From the NCBI GenBank assembly GCA_029719485.1, contig CP120722.1, positions 3,348,001 through 3,412,000 of the forward strand: a stretch of 64,000 nucleotides of DNA. Reading direction: 5' to 3'. Below the pieces are notes generated by a model. The model was not told the DNA's origin. It did no database searches and worked only from the letters and a program-made list of their open reading frames with translations. Shown here in pieces: positions 14,286 through 23,045 of this stretch (the first letter of the stretch is position 1; each line of letters opens with the position of its first letter). Source of the DNA: Kiritimatiellota bacterium B12222. Lineage in GTDB: Bacteria > Verrucomicrobiota > Kiritimatiellia > SS1-B-03-39 > UBA6053. Both the position numbers and the translations under genes were made by a program.

Positions 14286-14344
14286 CATCAACCACGCGGC
14301 CAACCGAATCGTGAGTACACGGTCCGGACAGCTGGCCGTTCAAT
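14286..14344 (+). repeat. attC-like site S5
   Basis: R'' CATCAAC (14286-14292; or CTTGAAC at 14271) and R' GTTCAAT (14338-14344). GGCCA (14298-14302) pairs with TGGCC (14333-14337), and CCGAATCG with CGGTCCGG around a GAGTACA loop. Strong resemblance to S1 and to site d of array 1. It is the last site of the array. Confidence 0.65.
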
Positions 14345-14544
14345 ACACTGGCATAGTCTTTAATGACTCGGGAAAGCTTGTCGCTGATATTTATCAGCAG
14401 AAAAATGATCGCTCCAGAGAGTTCAGAACGCAGCTCAAATCTCAGAAGAATAAGCGATAAAAGATGACAATTTAAGGGCCTACATCAAACAGGCAATTGG
14501 TTTCTAACCCATAAAAAAAGTGCATCTCACATTTTTCACAGCTG
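14345..14544. other. Region after the last attC of array 2
   Basis: An open frame runs to 14460 (VQYTGIVFNDSGKLVADIYQ) without a start codon inside the region. It may be the 3' remnant of a further cassette or chromosomal gene. No matching ATTGAAC core is found downstream. No terminator is evident for aroK, which ends at 14545 on the other strand. Confidence 0.3.
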
Positions 14545-15081
14545 TTAAGAGCGTTTCGTGTCGAAGGCATCCAGTCCAAATAAGCCAATGATTTCGTTCA
14601 CCACTTCTGCGGTACGCAAGCGGTCGACATCTATCTGATGTGAGAACTGTACATAATACCCTTCCCTCGCTTTCATGAGTTTTTGAATTTGCCCATATGG
14701 ATCTTGTCCATGCAACAACGGTCTACGGGGATCATTTCCCACCCGTTTAAACACCGTTTCTGGGGTTAACCTAAGGCAAACAACTCGAGGCAATGACAAC
14801 AATTGTTTTAGATTATCGGCTTCGGTGACAATCCCTCCCCCACAGGACACCACAATTTCCTCTTGCTGCGAAAACTGATCCAATACCGCCTTTTCTCGCA
14901 AGCGAAATCCAGACTCGCCTTCTTTTTTGAAAATTTCAGAAATAGGCATCTGGGCTTGGGCTTCAATTTCGTGATCCAAATCGACCCATCCCCAGCCCAA
15001 ACGTTTCGATAGTAATTTACCCACCCGGGTTTTACCTGAGCCCATGAAACCGACTAAAAATATCGGCTCTTCGCCACTCAT
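14545..15081 (-). CDS. aroK: Shikimate kinase
   Basis: Phosphorylates shikimate to shikimate-3-phosphate with ATP in the aromatic amino acid pathway; cytosolic. 178 residues from the ATG at 15081, which overlaps the prepilin peptidase stop as ATGA. Visible motifs: P-loop GFMGSGKT, substrate-binding DLDHEIE (DxD), the GGGIVT loop and the lid RRPLLHG. Length is normal for the family. Third gene of aroE-pilD-aroK, so two shikimate pathway enzymes are made together around a prepilin peptidase gene. Confidence 0.94.
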   Translation of the reverse strand: MSGEEPIFLVGFMGSGKTRVGKLLSKRLGWGWVDLDHEIEAQAQMPISEIFKKEGESGFRLREKAVLDQFSQQEEIVVSCGGGIVTEADNLKQLLSLPRVVCLRLTPETVFKRVGNDPRRPLLHGQDPYGQIQKLMKAREGYYVQFSHQIDVDRLRTAEVVNEIIGLFGLDAFDTKRS

Positions 15082-15926
15082 AAAGTAGAACCCATCAAAA
15101 AATTCATATACCAATCAAACAGGCCATCGCCTCCGAAAACCCAAATCATGGCCGCCGCAGATAAATAGGGTCCGAAAGGAATTCGCCCTCCCAGCTCTCC
15201 CTTTTTCATGGCGATCAAGGTGACCCCCACAATCGATCCGAGCATGGCGGAAACAAAGACCACAAACAAGGTAGCCGGCGCGCCGAGAAAAGCGCCGATC
15301 GCCCCCAGCAACTTCACATCGCCAAAGCCCATGGCATCTTTTTTGAAGGCCAATTTTCCAAAGAATCCTACCGCCCACAACATGCCAAATCCTAATGCAG
15401 CTCCTTTTATAGAAGCCAACAATCCCAGCATCCACTCGCTCTGTCCATGCAATTCAGGCACCAAGGCACTCAGAGGAATTCCTATAAGAATGCCCCCCCA
15501 AGTCACCCGATCCGGAATCCAAAAATCATCTAAATCCACACCGGTACCCAAAAGCAATCCAAAGGTCATTAACCAATGGCAAAGCATCACCCAGGACGGG
15601 CCTTCCACAATCCATAACCCTAAAAACAGCGCGCCTGTGATCGCTTCAATAATGGCGTAACGCACCGAAAACCCTACCCCACAGTTTCGGCATTTCCCCT
15701 TTAAAATAAACCAAGATAATACCGGAATATTGTCATACCACGCCACCGGTTTATTGCAGTTAAAACAATGCGAACCAGGCCAAGAAACCGACATTTCTTT
15801 TTGAATGCGATAAATACACACGTTGAGAAAACTCCCCCAAATTGCCCCAAAAATCCACACCATCACCCATATAAAGGGGGATTGCCAATATTCGGGCGGA
15901 AAAAGTTCAGGATCAAAGAGGGCCAT
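15078..15926 (-). CDS. pilD: Prepilin peptidase (A24 family)
   Basis: Cleaves and N-methylates type IV prepilins and pseudopilins in the inner membrane. 282 residues. N-terminal methyltransferase-like part with a zinc site of two CXXC pairs (CFNC, CRNC) flanking PVAWYDNIPVLSWFILKGK, then the A24 peptidase domain with the aspartates in GVDLDDFWIPD and MGFGDVKLLG. About seven hydrophobic segments. The start ATG overlaps the aroE stop by one base. No pilin genes are in the window; its substrates are elsewhere. Confidence 0.93.
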   Translation of the reverse strand: MALFDPELFPPEYWQSPFIWVMVWIFGAIWGSFLNVCIYRIQKEMSVSWPGSHCFNCNKPVAWYDNIPVLSWFILKGKCRNCGVGFSVRYAIIEAITGALFLGLWIVEGPSWVMLCHWLMTFGLLLGTGVDLDDFWIPDRVTWGGILIGIPLSALVPELHGQSEWMLGLLASIKGAALGFGMLWAVGFFGKLAFKKDAMGFGDVKLLGAIGAFLGAPATLFVVFVSAMLGSIVGVTLIAMKKGELGGRIPFGPYLSAAAMIWVFGGDGLFDWYMNFLMGSTL

Positions 15927-16810
15927 TAGTTTTCATCTCCATATACATGATTGCGTAAGGCGGTTCTCATCACCTCAACCGGAACCGTTTGCCCGGTCCA
16001 AATTTCAAGGGAACGCACCCCCTGATGTAATAACATTCCCAGCCCATTTACCGCCTGCGCGCCCGCAACTATGGCAACCTTCATCAACGGGGTCTCTTTC
16101 TTCACATAGGTCATATCCAAGAGACAATGACTTGGAAGAAAATGCTCCGTCGTCAATAGTGTGTCATCCCCGTCCTTCATCCCCAAAGAGGTCGATTGCA
16201 ACACCACATCGCACGACTGTGTCTCTTCAATCGAAGGGGGCCATGTGGAGGCACAGGTCACATCCACTGCGGGAAAACGATGGCATAACTCCGTCGCCAA
16301 AGCCTCGGCACGACTCGTCGTACGATTCGCTAACAAAATTCGAGTCGCCCCATCCGATGCGGCCTGCAAGGCCGCGGCTCGGCCCGCTCCCCCACATCCC
16401 AATAACAACACTTTCTGACCTGAAAATCCTTTGCCAAACGCTTCTTCCACCGCATGCCGCAGACCGTAGCCATCGGTACTATGTCCTTCCATCGACCCGT
16501 CCGCATGAAACACCACCGTATTCACCGACCCCGATAATTTTGCCGTTTCTGACAGACGCGCGATATTTTGAAACGCCACTTCCTTAAGAGGAATGGTTAA
16601 ATTGACCCCGCCAAAACCACGCTTTGCAAAAGTAGCTAACGTATCCATTAACTCTTCAGGTGGGGTATCAAATGCCACATAGACAGCATTCAGTCCCATG
16701 GCTTGCAGGGTAGGATTGTGCATGGCCGGACTTAAGGAATGCGAAATGGGATGCCCTAACACCCCGAATACTCGGGTAAGCGCTGAAATTGAAAATGGTC
16801 TCGAAGTCAT
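15926..16810 (-). CDS. aroE: Shikimate dehydrogenase
   Basis: NADPH-dependent reduction of 3-dehydroshikimate to shikimate. 294 residues. HSLSPAMHN (shikimate binding), NLTIPLKE with the catalytic lysine, DGYGLRHAVEEAFG, and the nucleotide-binding GCGGAGRAAALQA are present. A Rossmann NADP-binding loop NRTTSRAEAL follows. The start MTSRPFSISALTRVFGVLGH leaves a short extension before the family core (VFGVLGHPISHS). First gene of the operon; a 240-base upstream leader separates it from the rph terminator. Confidence 0.93.
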   Translation of the reverse strand: MTSRPFSISALTRVFGVLGHPISHSLSPAMHNPTLQAMGLNAVYVAFDTPPEELMDTLATFAKRGFGGVNLTIPLKEVAFQNIARLSETAKLSGSVNTVVFHADGSMEGHSTDGYGLRHAVEEAFGKGFSGQKVLLLGCGGAGRAAALQAASDGATRILLANRTTSRAEALATELCHRFPAVDVTCASTWPPSIEETQSCDVVLQSTSLGMKDGDDTLLTTEHFLPSHCLLDMTYVKKETPLMKVAIVAGAQAVNGLGMLLHQGVRSLEIWTGQTVPVEVMRTALRNHVYGDEN

Positions 16811-17048
16811 GAAGTAACCCGTTTTTATACGTTCGAACGAATATCCAACAGCCCTGCCCCAAGAGCAACCGTAGGTTCTGATGATGCGAAAAGCGGCTGC
16901 AAGTTACGGTCTGTGGAGGTCATAGCTCCGTACCTATCCTTCGACCCGAAAGAAATCAACTGCGGAAAGCCCGAAGAACCAAAGAACAGGTCGCTCACCC
17001 GCAGCGGTCTCTTAGTTTATCCGACAGCTCATGCCCTTTCTTCGACAG
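16811..17048 (-). other. Untranslated leader of aroE with internal pairing
   Basis: No gene. Visible pairings include CTGCGG (16960-16965) with CCGCAG (16999-17004) and GGAG with CTCC around 16915-16929. An imperfect direct repeat is seen: ATCCAACAGCCCTGCCCC (16842-16859) and ATCCGACAGCTCATGCCC (17019-17036). It could be an mRNA leader or a small RNA; I could not match it to 6S, tmRNA, RNase P or SRP RNA. Confidence 0.4.
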
Positions 17049-17090
17049 AAAAAAAAACGCGCCTGCACAATTCATGTGACGACGCGTATT
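17049..17090 (-). terminator. Terminator of rph
   Basis: On the minus strand ACGCG...CGCGT (17087-17083 with 17061-17057) and an inner CACA/TGTG pairing, followed by a run of nine T. It lies 17 bases after the rph stop. Confidence 0.85.
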
Positions 17091-17106
17091 TTTGGGAAGT
17101 TCGTAA

Positions 17107-17847
17107 TTAGGCGTTCAAAGCGGCATTCTGCATTTTCATCAGCTCTTGATTGCCCTTTTCAGCCAAATCAAGCATCGCGTTCAACTCTTGACGGCTATAG
17201 GCGCCTTCTTCGGCGGTACTTTGCACTTCAATGAAGTTCCCACTCGCAGTCATCACCGTATTGGCATCGGTAGAAGCCGCAAAATCTTCTTCGTAACAAA
17301 GATCCAACATGGGAACACCTTTCACGATCCCTACTGAAATCGCGGCAATTTGTTCGGTCAACGGATCCTTTTTCAACTTACCTTCTTTCTGCAATTTACG
17401 CACCGCCAATACCAACGCCACATAAGCACCGGTAATCGATGCGGTACGGGTGCCACCATCGGCATTGAGCACATCACAGTCAATCGTGATGGTCTTGGGA
17501 CCTAACTTGAGCAAATCAACAGAGGCACGTAAAGAACGACCGATCAGGCGTTGAATTTCGATACTGCGACCATTGGGATTCGCCCCCGGACGCTTGCAAC
17601 GTTCCGCAGTTGAATATGGCAACATGCTGTATTCAGCCGTCAACCATCCACCGGGAACTTTCTGATAACGCATCCATCCAGGAATTTTATCTTCAATGCT
17701 GACTGCGCAAATAACTTGAGTATTGCCAAAGGAAATCAGGCAGGAGCCTGTCGCCGCAGGGGCAATGTCTTTTTGAATCGTGACCGGACGCAATTGGTCA
17801 TTTTTCCGTAAATCAGAACGGAGTGCGTCGAAACTATTGGCTTCCAT
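17107..17847 (-). CDS. rph: Ribonuclease PH
   Basis: Phosphate-dependent 3'-5' exonuclease that trims tRNA 3' ends. 246 residues, normal for the family. RSIEIQRLIGRSLRA (phosphate-binding arginines), DCDVLNADGGTRTASITGAY and the C-terminal catalytic aspartates (DLCYEEDFAASTDAN) are visible. The ATG at 17847 lies 23 bases after the tRNA-Arg(CCG) gene on the same strand, so both may be on one transcript. A tRNA matured by this enzyme next to its gene is a fitting arrangement, though proximity may be chance. Ends in a clear terminator. Confidence 0.95.
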   Translation of the reverse strand: MEANSFDALRSDLRKNDQLRPVTIQKDIAPAATGSCLISFGNTQVICAVSIEDKIPGWMRYQKVPGGWLTAEYSMLPYSTAERCKRPGANPNGRSIEIQRLIGRSLRASVDLLKLGPKTITIDCDVLNADGGTRTASITGAYVALVLAVRKLQKEGKLKKDPLTEQIAAISVGIVKGVPMLDLCYEEDFAASTDANTVMTASGNFIEVQSTAEEGAYSRQELNAMLDLAEKGNQELMKMQNAALNA

Positions 17848-17870
17848 GAAGTGGGCCTTTCGCTAAAAAA

Positions 17871-17947
17871 TGGTGCTCCCGGCGGGGTTCGAACCTGCAA
17901 CCTTCGGCTTCGGAGGCCGACACTCTATCCAGTTGAGCTACGGGAGC
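17871..17947 (-). tRNA. tRNA-Arg (anticodon CCG)
   Basis: 77-base cloverleaf. Acceptor GCTCCCG pairs with CGGGAGC, followed by discriminator A and an encoded CCA (17873-17871). The anticodon stem CGGC/GCCG encloses CTCCGAA, giving anticodon CCG (codon CGG). T arm with GTTCGAA is normal. No terminator between it and rph. Confidence 0.95.
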
Positions 17948-18009
17948 GTAGTAAAATGAAGCGCGTTTCTAACCCGAAAACGGGTTAGAAAGCAATGCTA
18001 AAAGCAGGA

Positions 18010-19089
18010 TTATGCGTTCGCAGCTTCGAATTCCTGCATGAATGCAATCAAAGCATCCACACCGGCTTCGGGCATCGCATTATAAATAGAGGCGCGAATG
18101 CCACCAACAGAACGATGTCCTTTCAGACCATCCAAGCCTTTTGCGGTCGCTTCTGCGATGAATTTCTTTTCGAGCTCTTCTGTGGGCAAACGATACGTCA
18201 CATTCATGGTCGAGCGAAATTCTTTCACGGCGGTGCCTGAGTAAAAATCGCTTGCATCAATGGCCGCGTACAATTTGCCGGACTTGCGATCGTTCAAAGC
18301 TTCCATGGCTTCCAACCCACCATGTTGTTTCAACCAACGGGTAACCAAGCACAGCAGGTAAATGCCAAAGGTTGGAGGCGTATTGAATAGAGAATCGTTC
18401 GCAATATGGGTGCTGTACCGTAACATTTCAGGCACTTTATCCGATACGCGTTCCGCCAAATCTTTACGAATGATCACCAGAGTTACGCCCGCAGGTCCGA
18501 GGTTTTTCTGTGCGCCGGCATAGATCATGCCGAAATCTGAGATTTTCAAACGGCGAGAAAGAATGTCAGAAGACATATCACAAACCAACGGCGCGTCTGA
18601 TTTGGGGAATTCTTTGATCTGCGCACCTGAAATGGTTTCGTTTGAGCAACAATGCAAGTAGGCCGCTCCCGGTGTCAAGTTCAACTCTTCCTGCGTCGCC
18701 TGACGGGTAGGAATCTCACTGCCACAATCGGCAGCAATGTTGACCTCTCCCAGGATTTTGGCTTCTTTAATCGCTTTTTTGCTCCATGCGCCGGCATTGA
18801 TGTAATCCGCAACTTGACCTTCTCCACGCAAATTCATGGGAATTTGTGAAAACTGAGTGGTCGCCCCACCCTGCAGGAACAAAATCGCGTACTCTTCAGG
18901 AACCTCTAAAAGTTCACGGAAGTTAGCCAAGGCTTCTTGATGAACCGCATCGTAATACTTGCCTCGATGACTCATTTCCATGATGGACATGCCAGAGCCT
19001 TGATAATCAAGCAACTCAGATTGAGCCTCAAGTAAGACGTCGGTGGGTAAGGTTGCGGGTCCTGCACTGAAATTATAGATACGGTTCAT
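18010..19089 (-). CDS. serC: Phosphoserine aminotransferase
   Basis: PLP enzyme of serine (and pyridoxine) synthesis, converting 3-phosphohydroxypyruvate to phosphoserine. 359 residues from the ATG at 19089, chosen for AGGGA upstream and because the family starts with IYNFSAGPA. The PLP lysine is in YAGAQKNLGPAG. C-terminal GLKGHRSVGGIRASIYNAMP is typical. Located upstream of tRNA-Arg(CCG) on the same strand, 62 bases apart. Confidence 0.95.
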   Translation of the reverse strand: MNRIYNFSAGPATLPTDVLLEAQSELLDYQGSGMSIMEMSHRGKYYDAVHQEALANFRELLEVPEEYAILFLQGGATTQFSQIPMNLRGEGQVADYINAGAWSKKAIKEAKILGEVNIAADCGSEIPTRQATQEELNLTPGAAYLHCCSNETISGAQIKEFPKSDAPLVCDMSSDILSRRLKISDFGMIYAGAQKNLGPAGVTLVIIRKDLAERVSDKVPEMLRYSTHIANDSLFNTPPTFGIYLLCLVTRWLKQHGGLEAMEALNDRKSGKLYAAIDASDFYSGTAVKEFRSTMNVTYRLPTEELEKKFIAEATAKGLDGLKGHRSVGGIRASIYNAMPEAGVDALIAFMQEFEAANA

Positions 19090-19246
19090 AAAAATTCCCT
19101 TTGGTTTGGTAATGTAGGGAGTCATAAACGGGATTTGACAGAGATCAATTCAAAATCGGAAAAAGCGAAACCACGGGCCTCAAATTCACCGCGTCTATGG
19201 CTGAGCAGCCCGGAGAGCAGCCTTCCTTTCATCAAATCCCCTCAAA

Positions 19247-20215
19247 TCACTTCAAACGAATACTGAAGGGTCCCGCATGATTTTGATCCTGCTGAGAACG
19301 CCTCATCTGTAAACGATAGCCTTGAGGTAATAATTTGCCGCCATAAAAATCCAATTGAATCAATCCATTTTGTCTGTCTTCAGGTGCATCGATGCTCAAG
19401 GTAGGTTTTCCGGGAAGGATCACCTCACAGGACAAGGCTAAAAAACCTTTGGTGAGCCCTTCTCCATAAGGCATCCGCACGCTTTCATTTCCATAAAAAC
19501 TTTCGTACTTTATTTCATACCCATCAAAAATGGACAACATATCGGCATAAACCGTCTCCGGCGTCACCTTTTCCCCCACATAAATCATTTTTTTCTTATC
19601 GTAGGTAATGAGTGGATCAATGTTGAGGGACACATTTGCATAAACCGGCGCCCGACCTTCGGGAACAGAGCTCACGGTATGACTTAATTGCAAATCAGCA
19701 CGATTATTCACATCCACCGCAAGCGAAATCACCGCCCCATTGTCCATCAACAGATTCATCACCACTTCTGATCGCTTCACCTCCAGCTCTCCAGCCAAGC
19801 CTGTTACCTTGAGGGTTGTTCTTTTTTTCGGGCTCTCCACTTCCGCCGCATTGAGGTCAAGGGTGTAACTGAATGGGCTTTCCGGATTGCCTGGAACAAA
19901 ATAATCGACCACCAGACAAGAGGCATTCGCATAAAGCGAAAAACGCAAATGGCGATTTTTATGGGTAAATACCGGCTGATATTTCAAAGCTTCCTGATAG
20001 GCCTGTTCGGCTTGCGCCTGCGAAGCGGCATCCAGCGCCGCCATCGGAACCGTCACCGTCTTGCCATCTCCCCCCAGCAAACTCACCCCTTGTGGACCCA
20101 GTTCCAGAAATTCTCCTTCGAATTCATGTCCGTTCGTACTTTTCCACACCTGAACCTCTGCAGCCACCGCCACTTGCATCAAAAGGAAACATAGCACACA
20201 ACATATATAGTTCAT
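19247..20215 (-). CDS. Secreted protein with N-terminal SHD1-like domain
   Basis: 322 residues: signal peptide (MNYICCVLCFLLMQVAVAAE), then residues 22-65 (VWKSTNGHEFEGEFLELG, GKTVTVPMAALDAASQAQ), the SHD1-like module common in secreted proteins of Verrucomicrobiota and Planctomycetes, possibly binding ligands or proteins. The rest is beta-rich with no recognised domain. Monocistronic by appearance. The function is unknown; SHD1 assignment is by pattern. Confidence 0.78.
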   Translation of the reverse strand: MNYICCVLCFLLMQVAVAAEVQVWKSTNGHEFEGEFLELGPQGVSLLGGDGKTVTVPMAALDAASQAQAEQAYQEALKYQPVFTHKNRHLRFSLYANASCLVVDYFVPGNPESPFSYTLDLNAAEVESPKKRTTLKVTGLAGELEVKRSEVVMNLLMDNGAVISLAVDVNNRADLQLSHTVSSVPEGRAPVYANVSLNIDPLITYDKKKMIYVGEKVTPETVYADMLSIFDGYEIKYESFYGNESVRMPYGEGLTKGFLALSCEVILPGKPTLSIDAPEDRQNGLIQLDFYGGKLLPQGYRLQMRRSQQDQNHAGPFSIRLK

Positions 20216-20322
20216 AAGTGGGACCTGGGCAGGAATGAATAACGTCTCTTCTCAAATTTCAAACCAAAGCTATTTCAATGTGCAATAAAGTGAAAGCATT
20301 TTTACCCGTAGAAATAACCGGT

Positions 20323-21759
20323 TTATGGGGACTTAGCTTGTAGAAAGGCTAATGCCGCCAAAAGTTGTGCATACAGGCCCATTCCCCATGGACCAATCAC
20401 CCTGTAGGGGATGCGCTGAATATCCAGGTCAGCGGTTTCTTTTTTATTACTGACGGCCACCCCCCGCAACCAACCATCCGCAGAGAGTTGCGTCTTCAAA
20501 TACGCCCGCGCTTTCAGCGCGCAGTCAAGTGCATCCACGGAAAGCATGCCCTCCTTCACCGCCAGCGCAAGAGCCGCCGCAATCCCCGCCGTGCCCGAAC
20601 TATCCGGCAACACCCCCTCTTCTCCAATAAAACAGGACCAACTCCCATCCCCTCTTTGACTTTTCTCCGCCCATGTCGCCATTCGTTGTACTTCCAACAG
20701 TAGTGACGCCGGACGCTCCACCGCGGGCATTAACGCCAGCGTTCTCACCATGCCCAAGAAATACCAGGTCACACCCCGACTCCAATTTTTAAAAGTCCGC
20801 TCATCACTCGAGAAGAAATACCGCAACCAAAGCTCATCCCCTACAACCAAGTATTTTTGCAAAGCATCGAGTTGTTGTAACGCAGGTTGCTGCCATGATT
20901 CCCATCCACAAAACCGAACCATCGCCATCATAGGATACGCCACGCTGTAGGCCGTTTCCGCCACCAAAGAATTTCCACACACGGCCTTCACCTCGTCATT
21001 CCATTCGGACAACAGGCCTTTCCCCGTAATCGCAATTGCAGGGTGTTGCAATCGGTGCTGAACCAACACCGCGACAGGACCATGATTTTCAGCACTATTG
21101 GCCTGGTTATCCAGCGGATGACTATAAATATCCTCATGCAAAAAATCGCCGGAGTCTGGGAAAAACACATCCAATTGTTGGGACAGGGCCTCTTCTGCCT
21201 GCGCATGCCCTAAAGCCGCCCAATCATTTAAGCCATCCCATACACACATCCCCATCCAATCACAGGGTTGCAAACTCGCCAAACTACAAAACAAGTCCAG
21301 AAAAGCCTCTTCAGGATCACCCGCCGCCTCATCAGGCAAAAACACATGCGGTAAAATCGCCGCCGGAGCATCCCCGCACACAAAGAAAAAGGGCTCAACA
21401 GCTTGTGACACCTCTAAAATCACCCCTTGGTCAAACAACTCGGCAACAGTGACGCCGGCCAAGGGAATTTCATACACGGAACCTGCAGAAGCACACAACA
21501 GCTCCAGTTCCCCTAACTGTTCGCGTGATGTCCCAAGGCGTACACAAATTCGATGGTTCACCCGATGATCCACCGCCGCAGTTAATCGTAGGACACCACC
21601 AGGCCTAGCCCCATCTCCAGATCCCTTCTGCGTTTTGCCAAATCGTAGCCGGGTTTCCATTCCCGCAGAAATCCCATAACTTTGACGCCGCCCTAAAGCT
21701 CTCTTTTCGGAAGGCAGGTGAACGGGAGAAGCTGATACAGTAGAAAGAGGAAGAAACAT
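20323..21759 (-). CDS. GH88/GH105-like glycosidase or fold relative
   Basis: 478 residues. The C-terminal two-thirds looks like the (alpha/alpha)6 barrel of unsaturated glucuronyl/rhamnogalacturonyl hydrolases: KNWSRGVTWYFLGMVRTLAL, GDGSWSCFIGEE and PDSSGTAGIAAALALAV correspond to the R-x-x-GWY, DGLW and E-S-S-x-T-A motifs of that clan. Here ESSAT is DSSGT. The N-terminal 190 residues are unassigned. Substrate unknown; pectin- or ulvan-type oligosaccharides are typical of the clan. No clear signal peptide. It lies 9 bases downstream of the porin gene, suggesting a two-gene operon for uptake and breakdown. Confidence 0.65.
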   Translation of the reverse strand: MFLPLSTVSASPVHLPSEKRALGRRQSYGISAGMETRLRFGKTQKGSGDGARPGGVLRLTAAVDHRVNHRICVRLGTSREQLGELELLCASAGSVYEIPLAGVTVAELFDQGVILEVSQAVEPFFFVCGDAPAAILPHVFLPDEAAGDPEEAFLDLFCSLASLQPCDWMGMCVWDGLNDWAALGHAQAEEALSQQLDVFFPDSGDFLHEDIYSHPLDNQANSAENHGPVAVLVQHRLQHPAIAITGKGLLSEWNDEVKAVCGNSLVAETAYSVAYPMMAMVRFCGWESWQQPALQQLDALQKYLVVGDELWLRYFFSSDERTFKNWSRGVTWYFLGMVRTLALMPAVERPASLLLEVQRMATWAEKSQRGDGSWSCFIGEEGVLPDSSGTAGIAAALALAVKEGMLSVDALDCALKARAYLKTQLSADGWLRGVAVSNKKETADLDIQRIPYRVIGPWGMGLYAQLLAALAFLQAKSP

Positions 21760-21768
21760 AAATGTGAT

Positions 21769-22938
21769 TTAAAAGTGATACGTAAAAAAGAGTCGTAAGT
21801 CTGTGGCCGTGGTATTCGCCGCATCCTCAAAATCACGGTAGCCAAAACCACATTTGAATGCAAGGTCCAGATCATCTACCAAAGGCTGTTTCACAATAAA
21901 GTCCACTTCACCCGCATCAAAACCTTCAGGTCCCTGATGCGTATAAATCCCCAAAAAGGAAAGTTTTGTCTGGGCTACCGCCGTGCTTACTTTGAGGTAT
22001 AGGCTGTCAGATCCCCCATCAAATGGATTGGTGTAGGTGAGCAAGCACTGCTCCAAGGTATGGTGAATCCCCGTGGTACTTTGTTTGAATAACAAGTTAT
22101 CCCCTTCCACCACAAACACACCGGGCTCAAACATCACGCTGCCCACTTTTTGATTCAAAGTGAGGCCATAACTTTCACTGCCATGATCATCATCCGCTTC
22201 CACCCCGGTCTCGATACGTACATACGCGGTCAAGGCTTGGCTGTCCGAAAAGGACCAGGTCATCCGTGTACCCAACAAATTGGTAATATCCCAAGCCAAG
22301 GCATCAAAAATCACCCAGTCAAGCTCATCTCCCTTTACCAGATGCCACTCCACCCAACTCACCCCCACGCTGTCCGCATCCACATGAAACACCTCATCAA
22401 AATCATTAAACTCCCACATATCTCCCTTCTGAAGGTAGTTACTCATTTGAAAGGCATGCCCCACATCAACCCCTTTCCATTTCAGGTGCACTCCTTCAAT
22501 CGCCCGGGGTTTTTGACGGCTATCATTTCGTCTAAACACCTCCGCATTATAAACAAAACGTCCGGCCTCCACCATCAGCTCCTCTCCCGCACCATACCGT
22601 ATCCATGCTTCATTGAGCAAATTGAATCCGTTATTCCCCAACAGTTCATATTGATTATGCGTATAAATATCCTCGGCATAAATGTAGGTACCACCAGCGT
22701 CCCAGCCCTTCCCCAGTTCTCCTGTGGCATGTAATAAAATCCCTAAACTGCTGTCCGCGCCAGATCCTTTGCCTTCATAATCACGATACATGGACAAATT
22801 CCTCACCCGCCCGGAAAATTCAATTCCACCCAGCTTCAGGGGCCTATCTTCCGGCTCTTCCCCCTGACAAAGAAGCACAGGAAGACAAAACAGTACAGTT
22901 ATACGTAAAAAACAAAGGGTGAGCGGAGGTATATTCAT
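21769..22938 (-). CDS. Outer-membrane beta-barrel protein, porin-like
   Basis: 389 residues: signal peptide (FLRITVLFCLPVLLCQGEE), then alternating hydrophobic/polar strands ending in the C-terminal aromatic signature TDLRLFFTYHF expected by the outer-membrane assembly machinery. Strands with acidic turns (YAEDIYTHNQYELLG, VEADDDHGSESYGLTL) suggest an OprD- or alginate-export-like porin; family not certain. Likely partner of the glycosidase gene immediately downstream, giving a pathway for oligosaccharide uptake. Confidence 0.72.
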   Translation of the reverse strand: MNIPPLTLCFLRITVLFCLPVLLCQGEEPEDRPLKLGGIEFSGRVRNLSMYRDYEGKGSGADSSLGILLHATGELGKGWDAGGTYIYAEDIYTHNQYELLGNNGFNLLNEAWIRYGAGEELMVEAGRFVYNAEVFRRNDSRQKPRAIEGVHLKWKGVDVGHAFQMSNYLQKGDMWEFNDFDEVFHVDADSVGVSWVEWHLVKGDELDWVIFDALAWDITNLLGTRMTWSFSDSQALTAYVRIETGVEADDDHGSESYGLTLNQKVGSVMFEPGVFVVEGDNLLFKQSTTGIHHTLEQCLLTYTNPFDGGSDSLYLKVSTAVAQTKLSFLGIYTHQGPEGFDAGEVDFIVKQPLVDDLDLAFKCGFGYRDFEDAANTTATDLRLFFTYHF

Positions 22939-23045
22939 TTTATATTCTTAAGTGGATACGTTTTGTCTGATTTGAATCACGACCGCCTTATGTCACTTCC
23001 TGGTCTTTGCCAACCTAAATATGAACAGGATTCAAACCAAAGCGT

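Larger units (their letters stand above)
12259..14344 (+). mobile_element. Integron-type gene cassette array 2, no integrase
   Basis: Four small AT-rich plus-strand genes plus one possible leading cassette, separated by attC-like hairpins. Core pairs within a cassette: GTTGACT (12297) with AGTCAAC (12519), exact; GTTCAAT (12572) with TTTGAAC (13018), 6 of 7; GTTAGGA (13070) with TCCTAAC (13461), exact; GTTAACC (13510) with ACATAAC (13916), poor; GTTGAAG (13992) with CATCAAC (14286), 6 of 7. Hairpins are less regular than in array 1, but two subfamilies are shared with it. Reads away from array 1, so leading ends face each other. No integrase is found on either side. Likely an old, partly decayed CALIN. 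Confidence 0.7.

Noticed and set aside
16811..17048. 6S RNA, RNase P RNA, tmRNA or SRP RNA in the aroE leader
   Set aside because: None of the conserved motifs of these RNAs could be found on either strand.
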